A DNA stretch of 64,000 nt from Phycomyces blakesleeanus NRRL 1555(-) (taxonomy: Eukaryota > Mucoromycota > Mucoromycetes > Mucorales > Phycomycetaceae). A program made the translations under genes and the position numbers. The stretch is taken from positions 1 to 64,000 of the forward strand of contig NW_017265171.1 of NCBI RefSeq assembly GCF_001638985.1, written 5' to 3'. This document shows, piece after piece, positions 44,201 to 52,945 of the stretch (its first letter is position 1; the number at the start of each line of letters is the position of its first letter). The notes below the pieces were generated by a model. That model saw nothing but the letters and a program-made list of their open reading frames with translations. It searched no databases and had not been told where the DNA came from.

Positions 44201-46081
44201 TCAACTTCCTTAAGCCCATCGCAGCGACGATGGAGCACAACTAAAAGAGAATTATATGCAGTCGTTTTGGCGCTTGAAAAATTCCGTCCATTTCTGTGGG
44301 GCCGACAGTTCACAATTTTTACTGATCATCGAGCACTCATTTATCTCCACACTCAAAAAATCGCTAATCCGATGATGATTGGCTGGATTGAGACACTCCT
44401 TGACTTTGATTTTAAAGTGGTCCATATTCCTGGTTTGTTGAATAAACTACCTGATTTGCTAAGCCGCTTGTATCCTCCAGAGGATAGTGACAAGCTGGTG
44501 GAGGATGATGGATTGAGAAAAATCAGAACAAATGACTTTCAAGCTAAAAACAGAGTTATTGTTCAAAAGAAAAAATATAGTAAAGACAGAGTGCTAAATG
44601 TACTTGCAACGCAACTCGTCGAAAATGCTTCAGAGTCGTCCGACTATATGTCACCTCCTGAAGAAAAGCGTAATGGCTTACTAAAAGAAGCACATTCGTT
44701 TGGTCACTTTGGAAGTCAAGCTATAGTGAATGATCTTCATTCACAAGGCTTACACTGGACTAATATATATGAAGAGGCTAAAGAGATTATTCGTTCTTGC
44801 CCTGAATGTCAGAAGCACAATATTAGCAAGAAAGGCTATCACCCATTGACTAATGTTGTAGCATTCCGACCATTTGATCATATTGCAATTGACTTATGCG
44901 GTGAATTCCCTGTATCAGAGGATGGACACACGTACATGTTAGTTCTGGTTGATGTATGCTCCAAGTACATTATCTTGAGACCACTGCCAAACAAGAACTC
45001 AACAACAATAGCTAAAGCATTGATAAAGATTTTTGGAGATTATGGTTTTCCCAAAGTAATGCAAAGTGACAATGGTCTGGAATTTAGAAACTCTTTAATG
45101 TCAAGCCTATCTAAAGAGCTTGGGATTGATCGAAGATATTCGACAGCATATCACCCACAAGGAAATGGTATTGCCGAAGCCAGTGTAAAAATTGCAGAGA
45201 ATACTGTACGTAAAATGATGAGAGCGAACAGCAATGACTGGTGTCACTATCTACCGATTGTTCAGCTGTGTATCAATAGACATATTCCTCAAAAAACACT
45301 AAGTGCGCCGTTTTCATTAATGTATGCTCGCAGAGTCAATGTGCCTGATGAGTATGGTGACAAAGATAAATACTCTCTTCCAAAAGCCACAGTTACAATT
45401 GATGAGCTAGAGAAGCAGATTGATCATATGGAAAATATTATATTCCCTGCCATTAACGAACGTGTGTTAAGGATTAATGAGGAATTAAAAAAGAAATATG
45501 ATCACAAAAATATCCTAATCGACATCCCCAAAGGAACACACGTTATGGTCAGATTACCACATCGATCAAATAAATTGGCACCTATTTATGAAGGTCCATA
45601 TACAGTGGTTCGAAAGAATAAAGGAGGATCGTATGAGTTAAAGGATGAGCAAGGTGAATTGTTACACCGAAATTATACACCCTCAGAACTCAAGATGGTC
45701 ACCATCGATGAATCAACAATTGAGAATGAGCTCTACGAAGTTGAAGACATTCGAGATCATCGTGGTACTGCTGGTCAACGAGAATATTTGGTCAAATGGG
45801 CTGGCTATGGCGAACGCACTAATACATGGCAAAAGGCTGAAGACTTTACCGATTCCACAATTGTACAAAAATATTGGAAGAAAGTTAGAGAGTTGGAACG
45901 TTTAGAGAATGAGAGAGCTGAAGACTTGATTAACAAAAGTGCATCCTCAAAAAAGAAAATAGTTCACACTTCAAGACTAAATGGTAAAAGTAACAATAAC
46001 GATGAGCACAAGAAAAGAACACTTCCTACCACTTTGAGTAGAGAAGAAAGATTACACAAAAGAAGAGCAACAAAAAATTAA
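41216..46081 (+). CDS. Gypsy-1 Gag-Pol polyprotein with chromodomain
   Basis: 1,621 residues (MNSPADLFPAG), uninterrupted, starting only 20 bp after the LTR. Residue numbers are approximate. Gag ends in a Cys/His cluster (CRRCGENYYHGHVC, about 395). The protease is LIGMIDTGSSRTFIN (about 485), and the reverse transcriptase has TLDLSNAYHRF and NFVDDCIVA (about 820). RNase H is YVATDASLYGAACLLF (about 967), and the integrase HHCC finger ends CPECQKHN (about 1200). The DDE core is IDLCGEF, QSDNGLEF and NGIAEASVK (about 1225, 1284, 1320). The GPY module is IYEGPYTVV. The chromodomain (YLVKWAGYGERTNTWQ, about 1525) is followed by a long Lys/Arg-rich tail that Gypsy-2 lacks. Its similarity to Gypsy-2 suggests related but distinct chromovirus families. 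Confidence 0.96.
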   Translation: MNSPADLFPAGLTPVPEEATLSPMSADELFSDLSEPVLFPDAAPGFGSVSGSGSPPVGREVATASSCVAVLKAELGNHIEAFSAAHVANNEQAADDALRRIERTRLAITSLEKCSEMLASPGTNTERADREGGLTLNRRDLPKFQLASSIIKPFPNEEVFESVGHFLRTFKNVIESSSLDIERVWKKFLPLCLPHTDDGWVEMDLKKCIDWKAAKSCFNKRHGSSLVSRRFTDQVFTMMMKNTESIGDYSKKFLRAVYNAGLPKDDARIADRFLASLTLSVQTLVRVTMARSGPNGESKRDWTVEQITQIGRDILGDDNRLYAEATRLIPGSRGQPEKNNEEHPRKKLHHSNKITKHEKTFFCSHHGKNPTHESSKCFTLINRKNKASSSNSRNPCRRCGENYYHGHVCKSKNNEPILMVSQSPAKDKSEQTLKTIQDRIDEDMEEISFECKYLLDRIERRIKANDAFNLVTPIIIENQKLIGMIDTGSSRTFINLKCLNNNLQITKINSSIGSFNFLSKNSSTKRLGKTDPLNFKYINGITFKHAPEVLEFNTGFNFDILLGRDILAKMNIGLINVAYDIEGEYVHSDNAKDYAAIYENLNIDKEKKFEPDNSPAGTAQQRAEFMSSIKASLEENKNIPVESYCPLSESIIRLPTKEGATAYRRQYPIPHALRPTLDKQVKEWLETGTIVKSKTNTSFNSPMLLVPKRNKAGEIVSHRVCLDVRLLNQILPPTFNYPIPKIQTIFQNLSGKKFFTTLDLSNAYHRFKVAPEDVHKLTFTHLDGQQYSFIKGCFGLKMLTSQFQHVMATLFDKIDCVQNFVDDCIVASETFEQHVKDVKLVIEKLSSAKLILNSEKCVWFQHSVRLLGFVVNETGTKVDKRKLTNVDKWPIPTTAKQIQQFMGLINYFRDYIPMISKVAEPISRLSHAKNVSGQWTDEQTKSFKALKDILHQDLILHYADMSREMYVATDASLYGAACLLFQRDEQGRDKYISFVSTSLSPSQRRWSTTKRELYAVVLALEKFRPFLWGRQFTIFTDHRALIYLHTQKIANPMMIGWIETLLDFDFKVVHIPGLLNKLPDLLSRLYPPEDSDKLVEDDGLRKIRTNDFQAKNRVIVQKKKYSKDRVLNVLATQLVENASESSDYMSPPEEKRNGLLKEAHSFGHFGSQAIVNDLHSQGLHWTNIYEEAKEIIRSCPECQKHNISKKGYHPLTNVVAFRPFDHIAIDLCGEFPVSEDGHTYMLVLVDVCSKYIILRPLPNKNSTTIAKALIKIFGDYGFPKVMQSDNGLEFRNSLMSSLSKELGIDRRYSTAYHPQGNGIAEASVKIAENTVRKMMRANSNDWCHYLPIVQLCINRHIPQKTLSAPFSLMYARRVNVPDEYGDKDKYSLPKATVTIDELEKQIDHMENIIFPAINERVLRINEELKKKYDHKNILIDIPKGTHVMVRLPHRSNKLAPIYEGPYTVVRKNKGGSYELKDEQGELLHRNYTPSELKMVTIDESTIENELYEVEDIRDHRGTAGQREYLVKWAGYGERTNTWQKAEDFTDSTIVQKYWKKVRELERLENERAEDLINKSASSKKKIVHTSRLNGKSNNNDEHKKRTLPTTLSREERLHKRRATKN

Positions 46082-46252
46082 AATAACAAAAAATGAACAC
46101 GTAATCCACAAAGCTGAGTTTACAGTGTAGATCTCCATAAAGTACAAAAATTATGTGCATGATTGACTATAATAAAATAAGCAATTGGCCAGACAATGAA
46201 ATAGTAAATGAAATGTTTTATTGCCGAATCAACAAAAGGTATTGTTGAATCT

Positions 46253-46264
46253 GGTGGAGGATAA
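46253..46264 (+). promoter_or_regulatory. Gypsy-1 polypurine tract
   Basis: GGTGGAGGATAA lies directly before the 3' LTR. Confidence 0.75.
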
Positions 46265-46895
46265 TGTTGTGAATGAGTATTGATTACTGCTGAATCTGAG
46301 AGTAAGACTGAAGGATAAAATAATATCCTCAGCTATTCCAGTCAAACGGATCTCCCTTTATGATATTATCTAATACACAGATCATCATACACATAATTGA
46401 TTATTTATTATTATCACCATGACATGGGATATACAAATACATATACATTATATATATGGCATCATTATATTTCATCTACATATTTCTTTTATTATACAAA
46501 TACTTAATTGAGAGACTACAACTACAACTATCTAATATTATGAAACATTACCCGAGTATCTGGGTCGGAATACTAAAATATTACCAATAGCATAAATGCT
46601 CTTCTTTACCAAAACTCTTGGACTGATCTGACTGGAGAAGTATCATATCAATTGGTCTTTCCGGATCTTTCCAGAAGAACAATACTCCTGGAAGATGACT
46701 CATCGTGATAAAGATTACTTAAGCACACACTGAATTACAAATTAGAAAAACATATAAATATCAGTAGATAGTTCCGTGTAGAAAGACAATCGAATTTTAT
46801 ATTTCTTTACTTTTCTTTTGAAATAAACAACCTACACAAGTTCTCACGAATTCTTTCGTCTATATTATATTTTGCTTTATTTTCTCCCCACAACA
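46265..46895 (+). repeat. Gypsy-1 3' LTR (family A)
   Basis: 631 bp, apparently identical to the 5' LTR. Confidence 0.96.
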
Positions 46896-49800
46896 GGCCA
46901 TATCTTTTGACTATGGCTTTGTGGAAAGGATTTATTTTTGGCCAAGTAAAGTTTCTGATAGGTTTACGTTTCGCAAGGAGAAAGTGGTTGATGTACAAGA
47001 TGATGATTATTGGTTCGAATTTTTCTGGTGTGGTAGTTAATGGAACGAAGAGACAGTCGCCTGTTTCTCTTGGAGTGTTCCAATATACAGCTACTGATCT
47101 ATTGAACACATCTGCTGCAAGTTGTGGATGGTCAATCGTTCCAAACCAATGTTGCTGTGGGAGGGGTGATCTTTTGTCTTTGAGAATGATTATGAGCGGG
47201 TTTGTGGATGCAGGCATGTTGCCATTTTCCATTCTTCCTTGGTAATATGTATGCTGATATTTTAAGTAGGCTTCTAGCATATTTTCTTTAACTTCAAGCC
47301 ATTTCTTCTGGTCCTGATATATCTCCATTGCTATTGCTCGGTATCCACAGTTGCCATCTGCTTCAGGAGAAAAGACTTTGGTTATATGTTTAGGAGCAAT
47401 AGTAAGATTTGTTAATATTGTGTGATCGATTGGCAAGCCAAGATTGGTGATATTTTGCAAGGCTTTTTGCTCTTGAGTTGAGGATATTTGTTTTCTAGAA
47501 AATAGAGCAAAACTTGAGTGAAATAGATTTAGGTAATGTATTATAAATGAATACTCACTTTTTTTGTTCTTTTGCTATTTTAATTTTTTGTATCTTTTTC
47601 TTTTTCAGCTTCAATGCAGTGCTCTAATGCAATCATTTTACGCTTTGTATTTTTGGGTTGGCCTTTGATGGCTTCCACTATTGTTGGACCATTAAGATCC
47701 TCAAGTTTCTGCTTGGTCATTTTTTCTAGTATGTTTTTTACTAAATTATGTATATCTATTTGTTCTTGTTTGCTGTGTGTACTGTGAAAGCCTTCATGAA
47801 CAAGCTCAAGATCGTGATCAAATTGAGGCGATATAGTTGTTATTTTAGCAATGTTTGCTGATACTGGTTCTGCGTTGTTAATTGTCAAGTGGTCTATATA
47901 CAATTATATATTATATGAGAAAATAATGTTATAACTATTATATGTATTATCTTCTCCTAGATAATCTTTTCTCCAGCGTCTTGGAATTAGAGAGATTGGA
48001 ATTATATTAAAAGTAGCGAGTGTATGATAGCATGGTAGGAGATAGTTGTAATGTAAGAGGCATTTGCACTTTTTGGTCAATTTTTAAGGTATGATTGATT
48101 TTGATAGTTCTAGTTTGATTTTGTCCATTGCAAAGTGGCTAATTTTTTGACAAATGTCATTTAGTCTCGCTCCATTGACTTTGTCAAACACAACTTCTGT
48201 GCTCTCTCCAAGGCACTCTGTCATTAATCTGCATTTACGATCATCAACCTATTTAATATACAAATATATTATAGCAAATAATTATAATTAGAGAACTTAT
48301 TCAACTAACACATAAAATAAAATAAGATAATGCAAACTTACCAGTTCCTGATACCACTTTTTCACTTTTAGTGTCACTGTCATCAATTTACCAGAAGAGG
48401 TACCAAGAGAATGCTTGAGGGAAGCATGTGCACTTTCTGCGCGGTTGGAGGTACGATTTCCAAAGTGAGAGTATTTATAAACATACATGTTTACCCAGTT
48501 CTCCTTGTCTTTCATTTTTCTAGTAAATTATACAAAAATTACCAATTTTTTATAATTAATAAGCCATTTTTGTCAAGTTCAATGGCTCTATATGTACCTT
48601 TCAAGGAAATTACTGGCGGTTTTCCCCTGATCCTTGCAATTCTCCTTTGTGAACTCAAGGTACCCATCTGTCTCTTTTTTTACTTCTTCGGGCGTCTCGC
48701 ACTTCAAAGCAATCTTGTCAAGAAACCCTGCCAAAGTCTCCAAAAGCTCTCTCTTCTCACTGCTCTCTTCTCCCTTCATCGTCGGTAGCAAGTCTTTTTT
48801 GAAATTATCTTTTATATGCTTATAGCATAAGACTTGCTTCAACTCAGGGAAAACACAGGTAATTGTATTTCGCAATGCTTTCTCGTTGTCAGTTATAAAC
48901 ACATTAGGAAGAAGAGGTGTGTATGTGTTTGTTTGTGTTTGTGTTGTTGTTGCTGTATTGTTGTTGCTATTGCCACTGTTATTGTCTTCGACATCTGGCC
49001 AAACTGCATCACAGAGACAACGAAGTGCCCAGAGATAATTCTCAACCGTTTCGTGCTCTACCCAAGCACCAGCAATAGGGAATGTCTTCAATGTTCCACG
49101 AGATTTACCAGTTACATTACTGGTACCAACAATATTGACAAATGTCATTCTATGGCTATTTGTCTTATATGTAGCGTCGATGATTATCGTCTCAGGCATT
49201 CTTAGTGCTTCCTCAATTGCATCCTTGTGAGCAAAGAAAACCATGTTGATTCTTTTGTCATCTGTATTATCAACAGTATAGCGGATATAGAAGTCCAGGT
49301 CTTGTAAAGTGGTAATAAAACCGAACATCTCCTTTCCTTCATAATCTTTTCCAAAGTGCTGCTTGATGTTCTCAATGTCTTGACGTACGACATTGATGTA
49401 TCCACATATCTTCAAACTGTTGAAGATGGTTGATACATCATCGTTATTCTCCAGATGTCTTGTTACAAGGGCCATGGCCTCAGGCGAAAGTTTTCGGTGC
49501 ATAGCATATGCCCTACGATCTTCCTCAATTGGATAGTTATGTTGTGCCTCGCACGAGTGCACAGCAACTCTTCCGTCTTTTTTCTTAGAGGCGTACACAA
49601 AGCATTGGCAGCCATGCTTTTGTGTATCCTTGACACGTTTTCTTTCCCATCCAGGAAGGGGACTCTCTTTGCTGGCAGAGGTTTCTAAAGCAATCTTTGC
49701 AGCCTTACGAGTGGCTCTATATTCGCCCACATGCTTACAGATCATCTTTATGCGAGTTTCTGATGAAAACATGGTGGAAAATGCAATATTATGCGTGGCA

Positions 49801-49964
49801 CCATATGCCTTGACAGCTTCACAAACAGCTACAGTTGAAGAAAATTGTCTTCCAACAAGAAAGATAGAATTAAACTCGGTCAAAGCAGTATCGTACTTCT
49901 TGGAAGAAGTCTCACTGACAATGATAAGGTCATTGGTGTTGTTGGTGTTGTTGATGTTGCTCAT
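46896..49964 (-). pseudogene. FAR1/MULE transposase with SWIM and OTU domains, copy 2
   Basis: Exons on the minus strand begin at ATG 49964. Exon 1 (49964-48598) has the FAR1-type domain and MULE core (MPETIIIDATYKTNSHRM, LPNVFITDNEKALRNTI, ELKQVLCYKHIKDNF). Exon 2 is 48519-48342 (NRTSNRAESAHASLKHSLG). Exon 3 starts at 48249 and leads to a SWIM zinc finger (KCKCLLHYNYLLPCYH, about 48020-48070), but an in-frame TAA stands at 48084-48086. Then come a basic linker (47903-47580) and an OTU-type cysteine protease domain (47460 downward; EADGNCGYRAIAMEI with the catalytic Cys, INHFLLAK with the His). Gypsy-1 interrupts the last codons; the frame would end at about 40535. It is near complete, but broken by the stop and the insertion. 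Confidence 0.8.
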
Positions 49965-50055
49965 GTTAAATGTCAAAAAAATTATGCGCTGATGTTGTAG
50001 TAAAAAAAGGGCAGTGATTTTATTGACAATCCGAAGAACCATTTATCTAGTCGCT

Positions 50056-50158
50056 CCCCCCAAAAAAAATGGGATTGTTACACTAATCATCTCTGACGTC
50101 AGAGATGGATATCTTTTCCTCGAAATCTTGTCCCATCGTCTTGTCCGTAAGGATAGCC
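50056..50158. repeat. MULE copy 2 right TIR (type B)
   Basis: Inverted partner of 40232-40332, ending GGATAGCC and followed by TTTTTGTA. It carries the same 20-bp palindrome at 50088-50107. Confidence 0.82.
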
Positions 50159-50166
50159 TTTTTGTA

Positions 50167-50465
50167 TTTATTTGGGTGTAGGTATCGTCCCTCCCTGAGG
50201 CATTCTCATTAAGCATTCTTATTATATGTATATACTTTTCTTTGATTGGATGTACTTGGGTGTAGGTATTGTCCCTCCCTGAGGCATTCTCATTAAGAAA
50301 TATATATATATATCTTTCGTTTGAAAGTATTGCACGTAAGTAACACCACTTCCTAAAGTTTTCCCATTAAATAATCCTATATATATATATATAGCTTTCC
50401 TTTGCTTGAATGTACTTGGGTGTAGGTATCGTCCCTCCCTGAGGCATTCCCATTACGCACTATTC
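50167..50465. repeat. Tandem repeat, about 85-95 bp unit
   Basis: Units hold gggtgtaggtatcgtccctccctgaggcattctcatta, at about 50172, 50258 and 50413. A more diverged unit lies near 50330, and TA runs separate them. Confidence 0.75.
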
Positions 50466-51061
50466 TTCTAGTTTAAGGTATTGAATGTTAAGGACAATGA
50501 AGAAACGGATGCATAATATGTGTCCTGATTAGTCAAAAAACGTAAAACTGCGGGACTGAAAACTTCAGCGGAAAGAACAAGAATAGTAGAGTAAAAACAC
50601 AAGAAACAAAACAACATTTATTATTTGAAATATTAGGTTTGTGTATAATAGTAAAAGTTAATATACAATTGTATAATAAAAAATAGGAAAGTAAATTTTT
50701 ATACAATAAGGAAGCCTTGGAGAATAGATAGGTTTGTGAACTTATACCATCTGTCCAAAGATGCTCTTAAATACAAAACTATATTATTTATCAAAAACAA
50801 AATAACTTTTTGTAGCTTGACCTTTTACAATTTTAGTTGGCTTTTTTCATCCTTAGATAGGTTTATAGGCTCTCGAGTAGCGTTTCTATTTTCTGTAATA
50901 ATAAAATTTATAATTATCAAATACCCTTTTTCTTCATATATTTGCAATCCGTACACTGTGGACATAACATTAGCGAAATAACTGACAAACAGTTTAGCGA
51001 ATTTTTGAATGAAGCCAACTTTTAAAAGTTTGCGCTTAGACTTCACAATCGTCAATTAATA
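50466..51061. other. AT-rich spacer, no recognised gene
   Basis: A 76-codon frame on the minus strand (51055-50825) is Lys-rich at its ends but matches nothing I know. Nothing else is seen. Confidence 0.4.
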
Positions 51062-52381
51062 CAGAGCCGTACCAAAAGAGATTTCCGGAATTGAACCCCC
51101 AAAAAATATGAAAATCTATACCCCCTTTACATGTCTCTTACTATTCATGTAAACAGCCAATACTTGTATGCTTTAGCAATAATGAGTCCTGGGCTATCCA
51201 GTTCGCCTGACAAAAATTCGAGAGTTTATTTAATATGGAATATGACCACCTTTGTTTCTTATAACTGCCTTCACTCTCTTGTGTAGGGTAAGGCAATACT
51301 TCTCGCACACATTCAGGCTTACAGTTTTCCATTCTTCTTGCAAAGCCTCCTCTAACTTCTTCAGTGTGGTTGGTTGAGAGGATCTTGAACGCACACAATC
51401 GCCCAAAAGATTCCAGAGGTACTCATTTGGGTTGAGATCGGGACTCTTGGCAGGCCACTCAAGAACATCTCTACCCAAGTTTTCTTTACACTTTTTTGAC
51501 AAAACTGCCCTTATGTGGCGCGGCATTGTCTTCTTAGAAATAGTAGTGCTTAGATTCCTTGTAAGGCAGCCTATCATAGAATGGCATGAATGTTTCTTGA
51601 AGGACTTCTATATACATTTTTTGCGTTAATGTGTCCATCAAGAATTACGAGGGGACCATTACCTCCTGTCCAGATACATCCCCAAACCATGACTAATCCT
51701 CCATCATCTTATACCCTTGGCTGAACACAGTCAGCATCATACTTCTCAACAGGGTTTCTCCACACATGGGTTCGCCCATCGGTTTTAAAAAGGCTAAACC
51801 AAGATTCGTTACTCCAGATCACAGTCTTCCATTCTTCATTCCAATTTTTTCGTGCCGTAGCCCATTTCTTCCGTGAATCCATATTAGCCTCTGTTAAGAA
51901 AGGTTTGGCCAATGCAATACAGCTGTTCAGATCTGGATTGTGTAATGCTCTTCGAACAGTACTTTTGGAGATGGGCATGTTGAACATCTCAGCAAGTTCC
52001 CGCATCTATTTTTTTCAAAATCTTATAAAGGTGTCACTCGCCTCTGAGTTTGAGCAGCCTTAGTCTTCCTGTTCGAGCTCTGTTTTCTACAGAATTGGTT
52101 TTCTTACATCTCTCCATAATATAGTGAATGAATCTAAGCACCATTCTCTTGTCGAGCAATCTCAGGAATGAACATCCCAGCCTTGTGCATTCCAGCCATA
52201 ATCCATTTTTCTTCCGTAGAAAGCTGTATATATTTTTAAAGAGGTTTTTTCTCTTTATTGTCTGAATTTGAGGTGGACATGTTTATAAGATTAAAGCGAT
52301 TGAGAAAAAAACGAAATGAGGTAGTGCGTAAAGAAGAAAGGACGGACCTCAAATTAGGAAATCTCTTTTGGAATGGCTCTG
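51062..52381 (-). mobile_element. Tc1/mariner element 2 (1,320 bp)
   Basis: Terminal inverted repeats CAGAGCCGTACCAAAAGAGATTTCC and, inverted, CAGAGCCATTCCAAAAGAGATTTCC, which differ at only two bases. TA flanks both sides (51060-51061 and 52382-52383). It belongs to a different Tc1 family from the element at 30945. Confidence 0.9.
51230..52280 (-). pseudogene. Tc1-type DD34E transposase, dead
   Basis: Starts MSTSNSDN at about 52280. It runs through a helix-turn-helix part (LSTEEKWIMAGMHKAGMFIPEIARQ) and is then broken by stops and frame changes. The first catalytic site reads VIWSNESWF, with Asn in place of the usual Asp. The second (EDNAAPH) is in another frame. The third is intact (WPAKSPDLNPNEYLWNLL). 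Confidence 0.85.
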
Positions 52382-52387
52382 TATATT

Positions 52388-52652
52388 TCTGACCAATGCG
52401 ATTCACCAGCGTACGAGGGAATTGTCGAGGGAATTGACAAATTTTCCAAAATAAGGACTCTAGTTACAAAAAGGAATATACTAAACGACCGTACTTTAAA
52501 AAGCTTATTTTATATAACCAAAATGAAACAAAACATTAGCAAAAAAAATAAAAATTGGCATGGTACTTTAATAAAAAATTAAAAAACAGATGCTGAATAA
52601 CAATCGGAACCTTATATGCCGTGGCTCAATTCCCTCGTACGTTGGTGAATGG
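52388..52652. repeat. MITE-like segment with 24-bp inverted ends
   Basis: The left end ATTCACCAGCGTACGAGGGAATTG and the right end, inverted, ATTCACCAACGTACGAGGGAATTG differ at one base and enclose about 210 bp of AT-rich noncoding DNA. No target duplication was found. It could be a small nonautonomous DNA element or a chance hairpin. Confidence 0.45.
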
Positions 52653-52945
52653 CACAAGTTGCACACACAACAAACTCAATATGCGTCAACAGTAAAATTT
52701 TACAATCTTTCATTGGAAATTGCGTCGCCGCGTAAACAGAAATTAATAAAAATTTAGAATTTTCAATCGACGGGTTCGGTAATATGTGGCTTGTATCACT
52801 TGGTCTTTCACTTTGTTTTTTATATTATATTATTTGTCCGCATTAAAGACTATTGAAATGAAGCCAAAACTCTCGAATATTTCTTATTATCTTCTTTATT
52901 CTTCCTTTGTAAATATATATATAAAACAAACAAAGAGCAATTACA

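Larger units (their letters stand above)
40566..46895 (+). mobile_element. Full-length chromodomain Gypsy retrotransposon (Gypsy-1)
   Basis: 631-bp LTRs at 40566-41196 and 46265-46895 read as identical. The 5-bp duplication GGCCA lies at 40561-40565 and 46896-46900. One intact gag-pol open frame lies between. It is inserted near the C-terminal end of the OTU-domain coding region of MULE copy 2. Confidence 0.97.
32694..50166. mobile_element. Composite tail-to-tail MULE pair bounded by TTTTTGTA
   Basis: The outer ends are GGCTATTCTTAGGG at 32702 and, inverted, GGCTATCCTTACGG ending at 50158. Both are followed by the same 8-bp direct repeat TTTTTGTA (32694-32701 and 50159-50166), the size expected for a Mutator-like target duplication. 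Inside are two FAR1/MULE transposase copies pointing inward (5'-3' then 3'-5'), with their inner ends meeting at about 40230. Each copy is interrupted by a Gypsy retrotransposon. No target duplication is evident at the inner junction, so the pair may have moved as a unit or arisen by recombination after insertion. Confidence 0.6.

Noticed and set aside
47961..48086. Reading the TAA at 48084 as an intron boundary in the MULE gene
   Set aside because: The frame continues in register through it into the SWIM motif and there is no GT donor just before it, so a simple nonsense change is more likely.
50159..50166. A 9-bp target duplication for the MULE pair
   Set aside because: The ninth base differs on the two sides, so only 8 bp match.
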